The translations under genes and the position numbers were made by a program. Below are positions 41,377-54,888 of a DNA stretch of 64,000 nt, one piece after another (the first letter of the stretch is position 1; every line of letters starts with the position of its first letter). The notes under the pieces were generated by a model. It saw only the letters and a program-made list of their open reading frames with translations, had not been told where the DNA came from and searched no databases. The stretch lies in NCBI RefSeq assembly GCF_900187365.1, contig NZ_FYDG01000005.1, forward strand, positions 62,001 through 126,000, written 5' to 3'. This stretch comes from Rhodoblastus acidophilus. GTDB taxonomy: Bacteria; Pseudomonadota; Alphaproteobacteria; Rhizobiales; Beijerinckiaceae.

Positions 41377-42915
41377 TTACGCCGCCGCCGAGGTCCGATC
41401 CGCTAGCGGGCGATACGACAAAGCTTCGGCGAGATGGGCGCGCAAAACGTCGGGCGCGCCCTGCAGGTCGGCGATGGTGCGCGCGAGCTTGAGCACGCGG
41501 TGAAAGCCGCGCGCCGACAGGCGCAGGCGCTCCGACGCCTCGCGGATCAATTTGCTGCCGGAATCGTCGAGCCGGATGGTCTGTTCGATGATCGCCGCCG
41601 TCGCCATGGCGTTGCAGGCCACGGCGTCGTGGCCGAGCGCCCGGTAGCGGGCGCGCTGGATGTCGCGCGCCTGCGCCACCCGCGCCGCCGCCTCCGCCGA
41701 GCCTTCCACGGGCGGCGGCAGGATCAGATCCGACGCCCGGATCGCCGGAACTTCGAGATGCAGGTCGATGCGGTCGAGAAACGGGCCGGAAATGCGGTTC
41801 TGATAGAGCTGGGCGCAGCGTTGCGGCGCGCCCTTCTGGCAGCGGTGGCCGGGTTCGTTGGCGAGCCCGCAGCGGCAGGGATTCATCGCCGCGATCAGCT
41901 GGAAGCGCGCCGGATAGGTGCAGCGCCGGTTGGCGCGGGAAATGGCGATCTCGCCGCTTTCGAGCGGCTGGCGCAGCGCGTCGAGCGCCGGGGCCTGGAA
42001 TTCCGGCAGTTCGTCGAGGAACAGCACGCCGTGATGCGCCAGCGACGCCTCGCCCGGCTTGGCGTGCGGGCCGCCGCCGACCAGCGCCGCCATCGAGGCG
42101 GAATGGTGCGGCGCGCGGAACGGCCGGCGATCGGTGAGCTGGCCACCCGCCAGATTGCCGGCGACCGAATGGATCATCGACACTTCCAGCAATTCGCCCG
42201 GCGCCAGCGGCGGCAGGATCGAGGGCAGCCGCGCCGCCAACATGCTCTTGCCGGCGCCGGGCGGCCCGTTGAACAGCAGATTGTGCCCGCCGGCGGCGGC
42301 GATCTCCAGCGCGCGCTTGGCGCTTTCCTGGCCCTTGATGTCGCGCAGATCCAGCGGATCGCCAGTGAACGCCTTCACAGCGGGACGAGGCCGCGACAGC
42401 ACTTGCGTTCCGCGAAAATGATTGGCGATCTGGATCAGATTGCGCGGCGCGATCACCGCCATGTCCTCCGAGGCCCAGGCCGCCTCGGGGCCGCATTCGG
42501 CGGGGCAGATCAGGCCCATGCCCCGCGCGCTCGCGGCGACCGCCGCCGGCAGCACGCCCGACACCGGGGCGATGGCGCCGTCAAGCGCCAGTTCGCCCAG
42601 CACGGTGAAACCTTCGAGCGCGTCGGACGGCAAGGCGCCCATCGCCACCATCACCCCCAGGGCGATGGGCAGGTCGTAATGGCTGCCCTCCTTGGGCAGG
42701 TCGGCCGGCGCGAGATTGACCGTGATCCGCTTGGCCGGCAGCGACAGGCCCGAGGCGACCAGCGCGGAGCGGACGCGCTCGCGCGATTCGGCCACCGCCT
42801 TGTCGCCGAGGCCGACCACGTTGAACACAACGGAGCCGTTCGAAATCATCACCTGGACGTCGACCGGCCGCGCCTCGATCCCTTCAAAAGCAACCGTCGC
42901 AACGCGAACGACCAT
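41377..42915 (-). CDS. YifB/ComM-family Mg-chelatase-like AAA+ protein
   Basis: A 512-residue AAA+ protein. The N-terminal domain follows the ComM/YifB pattern (GIEARPVDVQVMISNGSVVFNVVGLGDKAVAESRERVRSAL), then Walker A GPPGAGKSM, Walker B LFLDELPEF, and a C-terminal cap with RVLKLARTIADLQG. Zinc-like cysteines occur in NPCRCGLANEPGHRCQKG. ComM is a branch-migration helicase in natural transformation. The gene is widespread in bacteria not known to be competent. Its start is 59 bases after the mutS stop, in the same direction. Confidence 0.9.
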   Translation of the reverse strand: MVVRVATVAFEGIEARPVDVQVMISNGSVVFNVVGLGDKAVAESRERVRSALVASGLSLPAKRITVNLAPADLPKEGSHYDLPIALGVMVAMGALPSDALEGFTVLGELALDGAIAPVSGVLPAAVAASARGMGLICPAECGPEAAWASEDMAVIAPRNLIQIANHFRGTQVLSRPRPAVKAFTGDPLDLRDIKGQESAKRALEIAAAGGHNLLFNGPPGAGKSMLAARLPSILPPLAPGELLEVSMIHSVAGNLAGGQLTDRRPFRAPHHSASMAALVGGGPHAKPGEASLAHHGVLFLDELPEFQAPALDALRQPLESGEIAISRANRRCTYPARFQLIAAMNPCRCGLANEPGHRCQKGAPQRCAQLYQNRISGPFLDRIDLHLEVPAIRASDLILPPPVEGSAEAAARVAQARDIQRARYRALGHDAVACNAMATAAIIEQTIRLDDSGSKLIREASERLRLSARGFHRVLKLARTIADLQGAPDVLRAHLAEALSYRPLADRTSAAA

Positions 42916-42974
42916 GGGGCGCCTCCTGCGTGCAACAGGTTAACGTTACGACACCTGGTTGTCCACGCCTAGCC

Positions 42975-45713
42975 TCAGCTTTCGGCGGCGCGCTTGAGCG
43001 CGAACAAAGCCTCCAGCGCCTGGCGCGGCGTCATGTCATCGGGGTCGAGCGCCGCCAAAGCTTCGCGCAGCGCGTCGCCGCGTTTTGCCGGCGGGGGCGG
43101 CGGCGCCGGCGCGAACAGCGGCAGATCGGCCACCAGACGCTCGACCGGCGTGCGCAAATCGTTCAGCTCCAGCTCCCCGAGGATTTGGCGGGCGCGTTCG
43201 ACCACGGCGACCGGCAATCCCGCCAGACTGGCCACCTGCACGCCATAGGAGCGGTCGGCGGCGCCCTGCGCGACCTCATGCAGGAAGACGACCTCGCCGC
43301 GCCAATCAGAGACGCGCATGCACAGATTGACGAGGCGCGGCAGTTTCTGCCGCAAATGGGTGAGTTCGTGGAAATGGGTGGCGAACAAAGCGCGGGAGCG
43401 GTTGGTTTCGTGCAGATGCTCCATCACCGCCCAGGCGATCGACAGGCCGTCATAGGTGGCGGTGCCGCGCCCGATCTCGTCGAGAATGACCAGCGATTTT
43501 TCCGTCGCCTGATTGAGGATGGCGGCGGTTTCCACCATTTCGACCATGAAGGTCGACCGCCCGCGCGCGAGATCGTCGGAGGCGCCGACGCGGGAGAACA
43601 GCCGGTCCACCACGCCGATATGGGCGCTCTTGGCCGGCACGAACGAGCCGATCTGCGCGAGAATGGCGATCAGCGCGTTCTGGCGCAGGAAGGTCGATTT
43701 ACCCGCCATGTTCGGGCCGGTGATCACCGCGAGCTTGCCGCCGCTGTCCTTGTTTTTGCCGCCAAGCGCCCCGCCGAGATCGCAATCGTTGGGCACGAAC
43801 GGCTCGCCGCGCGCCTTGAGCGCCGCTTCGACCACCGGATGGCGCCCCGCCTCGATCTGAAAGGCGAGACTGTTGTCAACACGGGGCCGAATCCAGCCGG
43901 CGTCGGCGGCGGTTTCGGCCAAGGCGGTCAGCACGTCGAGCGCCGCCAGCGCCGCAGCCGTCGCCTCCAGCTCGGCCGACTGGCCGAGCGCGGCGGCGAC
44001 CAGCTCCGAGAAAATGCGCGCCTCGATCGCCAGCGCCTCGTCGGCGGCGTTGGTGATGCGGCTTTCGAGCTGCGACAGTTCCGCCGTCGAAAAGCGCATG
44101 GCGTCGGCCATGGTCTGCCGGTGGATGAATTCGGCGTTGAACGGCGGTTTGAGCAGCTTTTCGCCCTGCGCCTGATTGACCTCGATGAAATAGCCCAGAA
44201 AATTGTTGTGCTTGATTTTTAGCGCACGGGTTTCCGCTTTCTCGCAATACATGCCCTGCATGGAGGCGATCACGCGGCGGCTTTCGTCGCGCAGGGCGCG
44301 GGCGTCGTCGAGCGGCTGGTCATAGCCGGCGGCGACAAAATTGCCGGCGCGGCGGTCGAGCGGCAGATCCTCGCCCAACGCCACGGCGAGGCGCTGCGGC
44401 AAGGCGGTGTCGATCTCCGCTAAAAATTCGGCGGCCTTGGCCAGCAGGAACGGCGGATCTTTTTGCGCCAGCGCCACGCCGCATTGTCTCGCCGCGAACA
44501 GGCCGTCGCGCAGCGCCGCCAGATCGCGCGGGCCGCCGCGATCGAGCGCGAGCCGCCCCAAAGCGCGGGTCATGTCCGGCGCCGCCCGCAGGTCGCGGCG
44601 CAGGTCGGCGCGCAACAGCGGATCGTCGAGGAAAAACGCCGCTGCGTCCTGGCGCAGGGCGATTTTTTCAATGTCGCGCAGCGGCGCGGCGAGCCATTCC
44701 GCCAGGGTGCGCGCCCCGGCCGAACTGACCGTGCGGTCCAGCGCCCACAGCAGGGTTCCCTGGCGCTGGCCCGACTGGCTGCGCGCCAGTTCGAGATTGA
44801 CGCGGGTGGCGGCGTCGATCTCCATGGCGGCGCGGGTTTCGACGCGGCTGGGCCGGTTGAGCCGGGGTTTTGACGCGAACTGGGTGCGCTCGATATAGGC
44901 GAGGCACAGGCCGGCGGCGTCGATCTCCAGATGGCTCAGCGGCCCGAGGCCGTCGAGCGTGCCCAGACCGTAATAATCCAGCAGCTTCTTCTCCGCCGCC
45001 CGGCCGAAAAACGCCTTTTCGTTCAGCGGGGTGATCGCGGCGCCGCCCTCCTCCAGCCGCGCGCGCAGGACGGAATCGGCCAGCAGCGTTTCGGCCGCGA
45101 CGATCTCGCGCGGCTCCAGCCGCGCCAGCAGCGCGCCGAGCGCGCCGGTTTCGGTGACGTAAACATCGAAGGCGCCGGTCGAAATATCGACGGCGGCGAG
45201 GCCGAACAGCGCGGCGTCGGCCTTGTCCCTTTGCCGCACCAGGGCGACCAGCAGGTTGGCGCGCCCCGGCTCCAGCAGCCGCTCCTCGGTCAGGGTGCCC
45301 GGCGTGACCAGACGGACGACCGCGCGCTGGACGACCGACTTGCCGCCGCGTTTGCGCGCCTCGGCCGGGTCCTCGGTCTGCTCGCACACGGCGACGCGAT
45401 GGCCGCAGGCGATCAGCTTGTGCAGATAATCGTCCGACCGTTCGATCGGCACGCCGCACATGGGAATGTCCTCGCCCAGATGCTTGCCGCGCTTGGTCAG
45501 CACGATGCCCAGGGTCTCCGAGGCTTTCCGGGCGTCCTCGAAGAACAATTCGTAAAAATCGCCCATGCGGTAGAACAGCAGGCAATCGGGATGGCCGCGC
45601 TTGATGTCGAGATATTGCGCCATCATCGGCGTGACCCGCGAGTCCGCGCCTTTGGCCTTGCCGCCGTCGAGGTCCTCGCCGGTTGGATTTGCATTTTCAC
45701 TGTTGCGCGGCAT
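42975..45713 (-). CDS. mutS: DNA mismatch repair protein MutS
   Basis: MutS recognises mismatches. The 912-residue protein has the mismatch-contact motif [17 protein letters not shown] (Phe and Glu of FYE), clamp and connector domains, and the ATPase: [15 protein letters not shown], then [18 protein letters not shown] and LFATHFHEL. It ends with the helix-turn region that binds MutL and the beta clamp. The start is the ATG at 45713 behind GGGGGGCTT; an in-frame GTG/ATG ten residues upstream is less likely. It is divergent from maeB. Confidence 0.94.
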   Translation of the reverse strand: MPRNSENANPTGEDLDGGKAKGADSRVTPMMAQYLDIKRGHPDCLLFYRMGDFYELFFEDARKASETLGIVLTKRGKHLGEDIPMCGVPIERSDDYLHKLIACGHRVAVCEQTEDPAEARKRGGKSVVQRAVVRLVTPGTLTEERLLEPGRANLLVALVRQRDKADAALFGLAAVDISTGAFDVYVTETGALGALLARLEPREIVAAETLLADSVLRARLEEGGAAITPLNEKAFFGRAAEKKLLDYYGLGTLDGLGPLSHLEIDAAGLCLAYIERTQFASKPRLNRPSRVETRAAMEIDAATRVNLELARSQSGQRQGTLLWALDRTVSSAGARTLAEWLAAPLRDIEKIALRQDAAAFFLDDPLLRADLRRDLRAAPDMTRALGRLALDRGGPRDLAALRDGLFAARQCGVALAQKDPPFLLAKAAEFLAEIDTALPQRLAVALGEDLPLDRRAGNFVAAGYDQPLDDARALRDESRRVIASMQGMYCEKAETRALKIKHNNFLGYFIEVNQAQGEKLLKPPFNAEFIHRQTMADAMRFSTAELSQLESRITNAADEALAIEARIFSELVAAALGQSAELEATAAALAALDVLTALAETAADAGWIRPRVDNSLAFQIEAGRHPVVEAALKARGEPFVPNDCDLGGALGGKNKDSGGKLAVITGPNMAGKSTFLRQNALIAILAQIGSFVPAKSAHIGVVDRLFSRVGASDDLARGRSTFMVEMVETAAILNQATEKSLVILDEIGRGTATYDGLSIAWAVMEHLHETNRSRALFATHFHELTHLRQKLPRLVNLCMRVSDWRGEVVFLHEVAQGAADRSYGVQVASLAGLPVAVVERARQILGELELNDLRTPVERLVADLPLFAPAPPPPPAKRGDALREALAALDPDDMTPRQALEALFALKRAAES

Positions 45714-45898
45714 AAGCCCCCCTCTCGCCGGGGAAACTAGCAAAGCCGACGGACGTAATCAGGCGCGAAACGGCTTTTCCAACGAAATTTCAGCCCCGAC
45801 CGGCCCGGCGACCCAACTTTAGATCCTTATCCAAACGACGGCTTGTCATTTCGCGGCGCGCGGCTAAGGTCCGCGCGTCCACCAACAGAGATCGAAGA

Positions 45899-48184
<2,286 letters not shown>

Positions 48185-48207
48185 CGCCGAAAAATCGCCG
48201 AGAAAGG

Positions 48208-48235
48208 TTGCGCCGCACGGCGGCGCGCCTATAGT
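48208..48235 (+). promoter_or_regulatory. Putative promoter of argG
   Basis: TTGCGC (48208-48213), 16-bp spacer, TATAGT (48230-48235). The spacer holds the hairpin GCCGcacGGC. The start would be about 20 bases before the ATG. A match by eye only. Confidence 0.3.
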
Positions 48236-48262
48236 CGCGCCCAAATTTTCCGCGAGTGCAAA

Positions 48263-49492
<1,230 letters not shown>

Positions 49493-49554
49493 TTTTCCTC
49501 AGCGCCGGCGTTTGAATCCCGCGCTGGACGCGTTCGCCTTTCATGGGACGGAAG

Positions 49555-50853
49555 ATGCGGCGCTCTCTTTCGCTGGCGGTCTCGATCGGCGCCTTGCTGA
49601 TCGCTCTGACGGTGTTCGGCCTCTATTTCATCGAGCGGCCGACCGTCCTGCGCGTCGCTGTGGCGAAAGGCGGCGAGTCGCAAAAGCTGCTCGCCGCGCT
49701 GAATCAGGAATTCACGCGCGACCATACCGACATGCGCCTGCGCGTGATTCCCGTCGCGGACATGCGCGCGGCGGCGAAGGCGATTGAGGACGGCGGCGTC
49801 GATCTCGCCGTGATCCGGTCGGACGCCACGCCGCCGCCCAATGCGGCGACGGCGCTGATCCTCGAACATCAGATCCTCGTCGTTGTCGCGCCCCGCGGCT
49901 CCGGCGTCGCCAGCGTCGCGGATCTCAATGGCAAACGCGTGGTTTCCGTTGCGGTGGAGGCCGGCGACGAAGGCGCGGGCGCTCTGCTCGACGCCGTGGA
50001 GCAGCAATTCGCCCTCCCCGCGCAAACGCTGCCCCGCAAGACGGTCGAACCCGCCGAACTCTCCGATCGGCTCGCCAAGGGGGAGATCGACGCCGTTGTG
50101 GCGCTGGGGCGTTTCGACTCCCCGCATATGCTGCAAGTGGTGCGCGCGCTGGCGCGCGAGGGGGTTCCGTCCTTTCTCGCCATTGGCGACGCGGCGGCCA
50201 TGGCCAAGAAGGACCGGGGGCTTGAGGCGACCGCGCTGCTGCGCGGCGCCTTTGGCGGCGGCCCCTCGCTGCCGCCGGAAAATGTCGACACGATCGGGGT
50301 GACGCTGCGGCTGGTGGCGTCCAACGACCTCGCCAACACCGTGGTGGGCGAACTGGTGCGGCAGACGCTGGCGCATCGCGCCGCCGTGGCCGCGAAAGCG
50401 CGCGTGGCCAACGCCATCGAAACGCCGGAAACCGACAAGGACGAGGCGCTGCCGACCCATCCGGGCGCCGCCGCCTTCATCGACGACGAGGAGGAAAGCT
50501 TTCTCGACCGCTACAGCGACGCGATCTACCTTGGCGCCATGGCCGTCAGCCTTATGGCCTCGCTCGGCGCCACCCTGCTCAGCCGCACGACGGTGCGCGG
50601 CTACGAACAATTCGACCATTTGCTGGAACAGGCGCTGGGAATTCTCAAGACGGCGCGCGAAGCCCAGGACATGGACGCCTTGCGCCAACTCGAACTGCAA
50701 ATCGACGAAATCCTGACGAACACGCTGGCGAGCGGACAAATCCCCAAACTGGACGGGCATCAACTCGCGGGCCTGACCCTGGCGGTGGAACAGGCGCGCC
50801 TGGCGATCAAGGACCGCCGCCGCGCCGTCGCGGACGCGGCCGCACGCTCATGA
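49555..50853 (+). CDS. TAXI-type TRAP solute-binding protein with C-terminal membrane anchor
   Basis: A 432-residue protein resembling TAXI solute-binding subunits (N-terminal segment RRSLSLAVSIGALLIALTVFGLYFIERPTVLRVAVAKGGESQKLLAALN). The binding domain continues to about residue 300. Unusually it continues into a second membrane segment near residues 322-345 (AIYLGAMAVSLMASLGATLL) and a 100-residue cytoplasmic coiled coil. No TRAP permease gene (DctM/DctQ) is adjacent. This suggests a sensor or scaffold use of the binding domain rather than transport. The start is the ATG at 49555; an ATG 12 bases upstream adds MGRK. Confidence 0.75.
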   Translation: MRRSLSLAVSIGALLIALTVFGLYFIERPTVLRVAVAKGGESQKLLAALNQEFTRDHTDMRLRVIPVADMRAAAKAIEDGGVDLAVIRSDATPPPNAATALILEHQILVVVAPRGSGVASVADLNGKRVVSVAVEAGDEGAGALLDAVEQQFALPAQTLPRKTVEPAELSDRLAKGEIDAVVALGRFDSPHMLQVVRALAREGVPSFLAIGDAAAMAKKDRGLEATALLRGAFGGGPSLPPENVDTIGVTLRLVASNDLANTVVGELVRQTLAHRAAVAAKARVANAIETPETDKDEALPTHPGAAAFIDDEEESFLDRYSDAIYLGAMAVSLMASLGATLLSRTTVRGYEQFDHLLEQALGILKTAREAQDMDALRQLELQIDEILTNTLASGQIPKLDGHQLAGLTLAVEQARLAIKDRRRAVADAAARS

Positions 50854-51019
50854 AGCGCGCTTTTGCAATTGTCGGGTTTTTCAGTTAGAGCAGGCGCGAC
50901 TTCCCGCCTCGCTTCACCGCCGCCCTTCGTCATCGCCGCGTCATCATTGGCGAGAATGACATCGCGGCGGCGCGGCGCGCGCGGCCGCTTTTCAAGATCG
51001 ACCACACATCAAGGCGCCC

Positions 51020-52831
51020 ATGAATCTCCGCAACATCGCCATCATCGCCCACGTCGACCATGGCAAGACCACGCTGGTCGATCAATTGCTTCGCCAGTCC
51101 GGCGCCTTCCGAGAGAACCAGCGCGTCGCCGAGCGCGTGATGGATTCGAACGACATCGAAAAGGAACGCGGCATCACCATTCTCGCCAAGGCGACCTCGG
51201 TGGTGTGGAAAGACACGCGCATCAACATCGTCGACACCCCCGGGCACGCCGATTTCGGCGGCGAGGTCGAGCGCATCCTGTCGATGGTGGACGGCGCCAT
51301 CGTGCTGGTGGACGCCGCCGAAGGGCCGATGCCGCAGACCAAATTCGTGGTGGGCAAGGCGCTGAAGATCGGCCTGAAGCCGATCGTGGCCATCAACAAG
51401 GTCGACAAGCCCGACGCCCGCGCCAGCGAGGTCATCAACGAGGTGTTCGACCTGTTCGCCGCGCTCGACGCCACCGACGAACAGCTCGATTTTCCGATCC
51501 TCTACGGGTCCGGCAAGAACGGCTGGATGGCCGACGATCCCGCCGGCCCGCAAGAGGGCATGGGCCCGCTGTTCGACCTCGTGCTGAGGCACGTTTCGCC
51601 GCCGCCGGTCGAAGACGGCGCTTTGCGCATGCTCGGCACGCTGATCGAGGCCAATCCTTACCTTGGCCGCATCATCACCGGCCGCATCTTTTCCGGCGCC
51701 GTCAAGACCAACCAGGCCGTCAAGGTTCTCGACCGCCAGGGCAATCTGGTTGAAAGCGGGCGCGTCTCGAAAATTCTCGCCTTCCGCGGCATCGAGCGCC
51801 AGCCGATCGAGGAAGCCGACGCCGGCGACATCGTCGCCATCGCCGGTCTGGCGAAATTCAACGTCGCCGATACGCTGGTCGCGCCGGAAGTGACCGAGCC
51901 GCTGCAGGCCCAGCCGATCGACCCGCCGACGCTGTCGATGACCTTCCTCGTCAACGATTCCCCGCTCGCCGGCACCGAGGGCGACAAGGTCACCAGCCGC
52001 GTCATCCGCGACCGCCTGATGAAGGAGGCCGAGGGCAATGTGGCGCTGCGCGTCGAGGACTCCCCCGGCTCCGACTCCTTCGTCGTGTCCGGCCGCGGCG
52101 AATTGCAGCTGGCGATCCTGATCGAGAACATGCGCCGCGAAGGCTTCGAGCTGGGCATTTCCCGCCCGCGCGTCGTGTTCCAGAAAGACGAGAACGGAAC
52201 CCGCCTCGAACCGGTCGAGGAAGTGGTGATCGACGTCGACGAGGAATTTTCCGGCGTCGTCGTGCAGAAAATGTCCGAGCGCAAGGCGGATATGGTGGAA
52301 ATGCGCCCCTCCGGCGGCAACCGCCTGCGTCTGGTGTTCCATGCCCCGACGCGCGGCCTGATCGGCTATCAGGGCGAGCTTTTGACCGACACGCGCGGCA
52401 CCGCGATCATGAACCGCCTGTTCCATTCCTATGCGCCCTACAAGGGCGACATTCAGGGCCGGCGCAACGGCGTGCTGATCTCCAACGACGCCGGCGAAGC
52501 CGTCGCCTACGCCATGTGGAACCTCGAGGATCGCGGCCCGATGATGATCGAGCCGGGCTGGAAGGTCTATGGCGGCATGATCATCGGCCAGCACACCCGC
52601 GAAAACGATCTTGAGGTGAACGTTCTCAAGGGCAAGAAGCTGACCAACGTCCGCGCCGCCGGCAAGGACGACGCGGTCAAGCTGACGCCGCCGATCCGGA
52701 TGACGCTGGAGAAATCGCTGGCCTATATCGAAGACGACGAACTCGTCGAGGTCACGCCGAAATCAATCCGCTTGCGCAAAGTCTTTCTCGACCCCAATGA
52801 TCGCAAGCGCGCGGTGCGCGCCAAGGATTAA
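51020..52831 (+). CDS. typA: Ribosome-associated GTPase TypA (BipA)
   Basis: TypA is an EF-G-like GTPase involved in ribosome assembly and stress adaptation. The 603-residue protein has the G1 motif AHVDHGKTTLVDQLL, G2 RGITI, G3 DTPGHADFGG and G4 NKVDKP, then domain IV-like end regions of BipA (PTRGLIGYQGELLTDTRGTAIMNRLF). The length is normal. It stands alone with 166 bases upstream. Confidence 0.96.
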   Translation: MNLRNIAIIAHVDHGKTTLVDQLLRQSGAFRENQRVAERVMDSNDIEKERGITILAKATSVVWKDTRINIVDTPGHADFGGEVERILSMVDGAIVLVDAAEGPMPQTKFVVGKALKIGLKPIVAINKVDKPDARASEVINEVFDLFAALDATDEQLDFPILYGSGKNGWMADDPAGPQEGMGPLFDLVLRHVSPPPVEDGALRMLGTLIEANPYLGRIITGRIFSGAVKTNQAVKVLDRQGNLVESGRVSKILAFRGIERQPIEEADAGDIVAIAGLAKFNVADTLVAPEVTEPLQAQPIDPPTLSMTFLVNDSPLAGTEGDKVTSRVIRDRLMKEAEGNVALRVEDSPGSDSFVVSGRGELQLAILIENMRREGFELGISRPRVVFQKDENGTRLEPVEEVVIDVDEEFSGVVVQKMSERKADMVEMRPSGGNRLRLVFHAPTRGLIGYQGELLTDTRGTAIMNRLFHSYAPYKGDIQGRRNGVLISNDAGEAVAYAMWNLEDRGPMMIEPGWKVYGGMIIGQHTRENDLEVNVLKGKKLTNVRAAGKDDAVKLTPPIRMTLEKSLAYIEDDELVEVTPKSIRLRKVFLDPNDRKRAVRAKD

Positions 52832-52891
52832 ACCCTGGGTTCGGCAATGCCTCGTAGAATATTGCGCGGTTTCAACTTCGGAGGGGCGAGG

Positions 52892-54193
52892 ATGCAACTT
52901 CCGAGCGATGGCGTCCAATTCGGCCAGAATGCGCGTCATATCCGTATGGATACGCTGGTCAAATTGCGTTGGCTCGCCGTCGCCGGGCAGGCGGCGACGA
53001 TCCTCGTCACCGCCTTCGTGCTGGGCTTCTCGCTCGACGTCACCGCCTGCCTGAGCCTGGTGGGCGTGCTGGCGGCCGCCAACCTGCTGGCGACGCTGTT
53101 CGCGCCCCGGCACTTGCGGCTGTCCGAGTTCAGCGCGGCGGGATTTCTGATCTTCGACGTGATTCAGTTGAGCGCCCTGCTCTATGTCACCGGCGGACTG
53201 GAAAATCCCTTCGCGATCCTGATCCTGGCGCCGGTGACCATTTCGGCGGTGTCGCTGCGGTTCAAGCACATCATCAGCGTGGTGCTGGCCTCGGCCATCT
53301 GCGTGACCTTGCTGTGCCTCGCGCACCGCCCGCTGCCCTGGCACGGCGGCGTCAGCTTTTCGCTGCCGCAGCTGTATCAGGACGGGCTGTGGGCCGCGAT
53401 CATCGTGTCCAGCCTGTTCATCTCGGTCTATGTCTCGCGCGTCGCCAACGAATATCGCACCCTGAGCCAGGCGCTGGCCGCCGCCGAGCTGGTTCTGGAA
53501 CGCGAGAACCATCTCTCCCGGCTCGACGGGCTGGCGGCGGCGGCGGCGCATGAACTCGGCACGCCGCTGGCGACCATTTCGCTCGTCACCCATGAGCTGA
53601 AGCGCGCCGATGTCCCGCAGGAGATCAAGGAGGATCTCGGTCTGCTGGAGCAGGAGGCGCGCCGCTGCCGCGACATTCTCGGCAAGCTGACCTCGCTCGA
53701 AGAAGACGACAACGAACCGTTCACGCGGACCAAGCTGAGCCTGCTGCTGGAGCAGATCGCCTCGCCCTATCAGCAGGGCGCGGCGGCGATCAAGATCGCG
53801 TTGGCGGGCGAGGGCGACGAACCCCGCTCCGACTGCAGCCCGACGGTGATCTACGGCATCGGCAACTTCATTGACAATGCGACGGATTTCGCCCGCGCCG
53901 CCGTGACGATCGACGCGAGCTGGGATCACGAAAAAGTGAAGATCGCCATCACCGACGATGGCCCGGGCTTCCCCGTCGATCTGATCGATCAGCTCGGCGA
54001 GCCCTATCTGGTGCGCAGTTCGGCGCGCGGCGGCAACATCAAGGACAGAGCCGGCCTGGGTCTGGGCGTGTTCATCGCCAAGACGCTGCTGGAGCGGTCC
54101 GGCGCCAGCGTTTCCTTCTCGAACGCCCGCAATGGCGGGGCGCGCGTCGCCCTGGAATGGAGCCGGGCCCGGTTCGAACAACCAAGTGTTTAG
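52892..54193 (+). CDS. regB: Redox sensor histidine kinase RegB (PrrB/ActS)
   Basis: RegB senses the redox state and phosphorylates RegA. The 433-residue protein has an N-terminal bundle of about six membrane helices with the quinone-site heptapeptide GGLENPF. The H-box is AAAHELGTPLATI (His220), followed by the redox cysteine Cys259 in EEARRCRDILGKL-like context (LLEQEARRCRDIL), and ATP-binding NFIDNATDFA and KDRAGLGLGVFIA. The start is the ATG at 52892; an ATG at 52847 would add 15 residues without homology support. regA follows in the same direction. Confidence 0.93.
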   Translation: MQLPSDGVQFGQNARHIRMDTLVKLRWLAVAGQAATILVTAFVLGFSLDVTACLSLVGVLAAANLLATLFAPRHLRLSEFSAAGFLIFDVIQLSALLYVTGGLENPFAILILAPVTISAVSLRFKHIISVVLASAICVTLLCLAHRPLPWHGGVSFSLPQLYQDGLWAAIIVSSLFISVYVSRVANEYRTLSQALAAAELVLERENHLSRLDGLAAAAAHELGTPLATISLVTHELKRADVPQEIKEDLGLLEQEARRCRDILGKLTSLEEDDNEPFTRTKLSLLLEQIASPYQQGAAAIKIALAGEGDEPRSDCSPTVIYGIGNFIDNATDFARAAVTIDASWDHEKVKIAITDDGPGFPVDLIDQLGEPYLVRSSARGGNIKDRAGLGLGVFIAKTLLERSGASVSFSNARNGGARVALEWSRARFEQPSV

Positions 54194-54194
54194 C

Positions 54195-54208
54195 TTGACA
54201 TAAATCAA
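54195..54208 (+). promoter_or_regulatory. FNR/FixK-like box between regB and regA
   Basis: TTGACATAAATCAA has the TTGA-N6-TCAA pattern of FNR/FixK sites. It starts two bases after the regB stop and lies 62 bases before the chosen regA start. A second, 15-bp palindrome TTGATTTTAGGTCAA with an N7 spacer lies at 54242-54256. The first hexamer TTGACA is also a perfect -35 sequence, so the site could be a promoter element instead. Confidence 0.5.
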
Positions 54209-54270
54209 TTTCTTTGTTCGATCACAGTTTGGGCAATGTGTTTGATTTTAGGTCAAGGGTGACGTATCGA

Positions 54271-54882
54271 ATGCCTTCGTCTGAAAAAGGAATGACGGAA
54301 GCCGTGGACACCGTGAATAAAACCGAGGTCAGCGAAGCAGCGCTTCTGTTTGAAAAAGACAAGACGCTCCTGATTGTCGACGATGACAAGCCCTTCCTCA
54401 ACCGTCTGGCGAAAGCGATGACAGCGCGAGGCTTCGTGGTCACTTGCGCCGAAACGGTCGCCGAAGGCATGAGCGCCGTGCAATCGGCGCCGCCCGCCTT
54501 CGCCATCATCGACATGCGCCTCGGGGACGGCAACGGCCTCGACGTCATCGGCGAGTTGAAGACGCGGCGGCCCGAGGCGCGCGGGGTGATCCTGACCGGC
54601 TACGGCAATATTTCCTCCGCCGTGCTGGCCGTCAAGCTGGGCGCATTCGACTATCTCGCCAAGCCGACCGACGGCGACGAGATTTTCTCGGCCCTGATCA
54701 ATTCCACCTCCAATTCGGCGGGCGAAGCGCCGGCCAATCCGATGTCGGCCGAGCGCGTGCGCTGGGAGCATATCCAGCGCATCTTCGAACTGTGCGACCG
54801 CAATGTCTCGGAGACGGCGCGGCGCCTGAACATGCACCGCCGCACCCTGCAGCGCATTCTGGCGAAACGCGCGCCCAGATAA
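54271..54882 (+). CDS. regA: Redox response regulator RegA (PrrA/ActR)
   Basis: RegA is the global response regulator for respiration, carbon and nitrogen fixation and other redox-linked genes. The 203-residue protein has a receiver (LLIVDDDKPFLNRL, phospho-acceptor Asp81 in IIDMRLGDG, LAKPT) and a Fis-type helix-turn-helix at the end (NVSETARRLNMHRRTLQRILAKRAPR), almost invariant in RegA proteins. The N-terminal extension is about 30 residues. Starts at 54271 (MPSSEK) and 54292 (MTEAVD) are both possible. It is next to regB; no senC/prrC is seen. Confidence 0.94.
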   Translation: MPSSEKGMTEAVDTVNKTEVSEAALLFEKDKTLLIVDDDKPFLNRLAKAMTARGFVVTCAETVAEGMSAVQSAPPAFAIIDMRLGDGNGLDVIGELKTRRPEARGVILTGYGNISSAVLAVKLGAFDYLAKPTDGDEIFSALINSTSNSAGEAPANPMSAERVRWEHIQRIFELCDRNVSETARRLNMHRRTLQRILAKRAPR

Positions 54883-54888
54883 ACAGGC

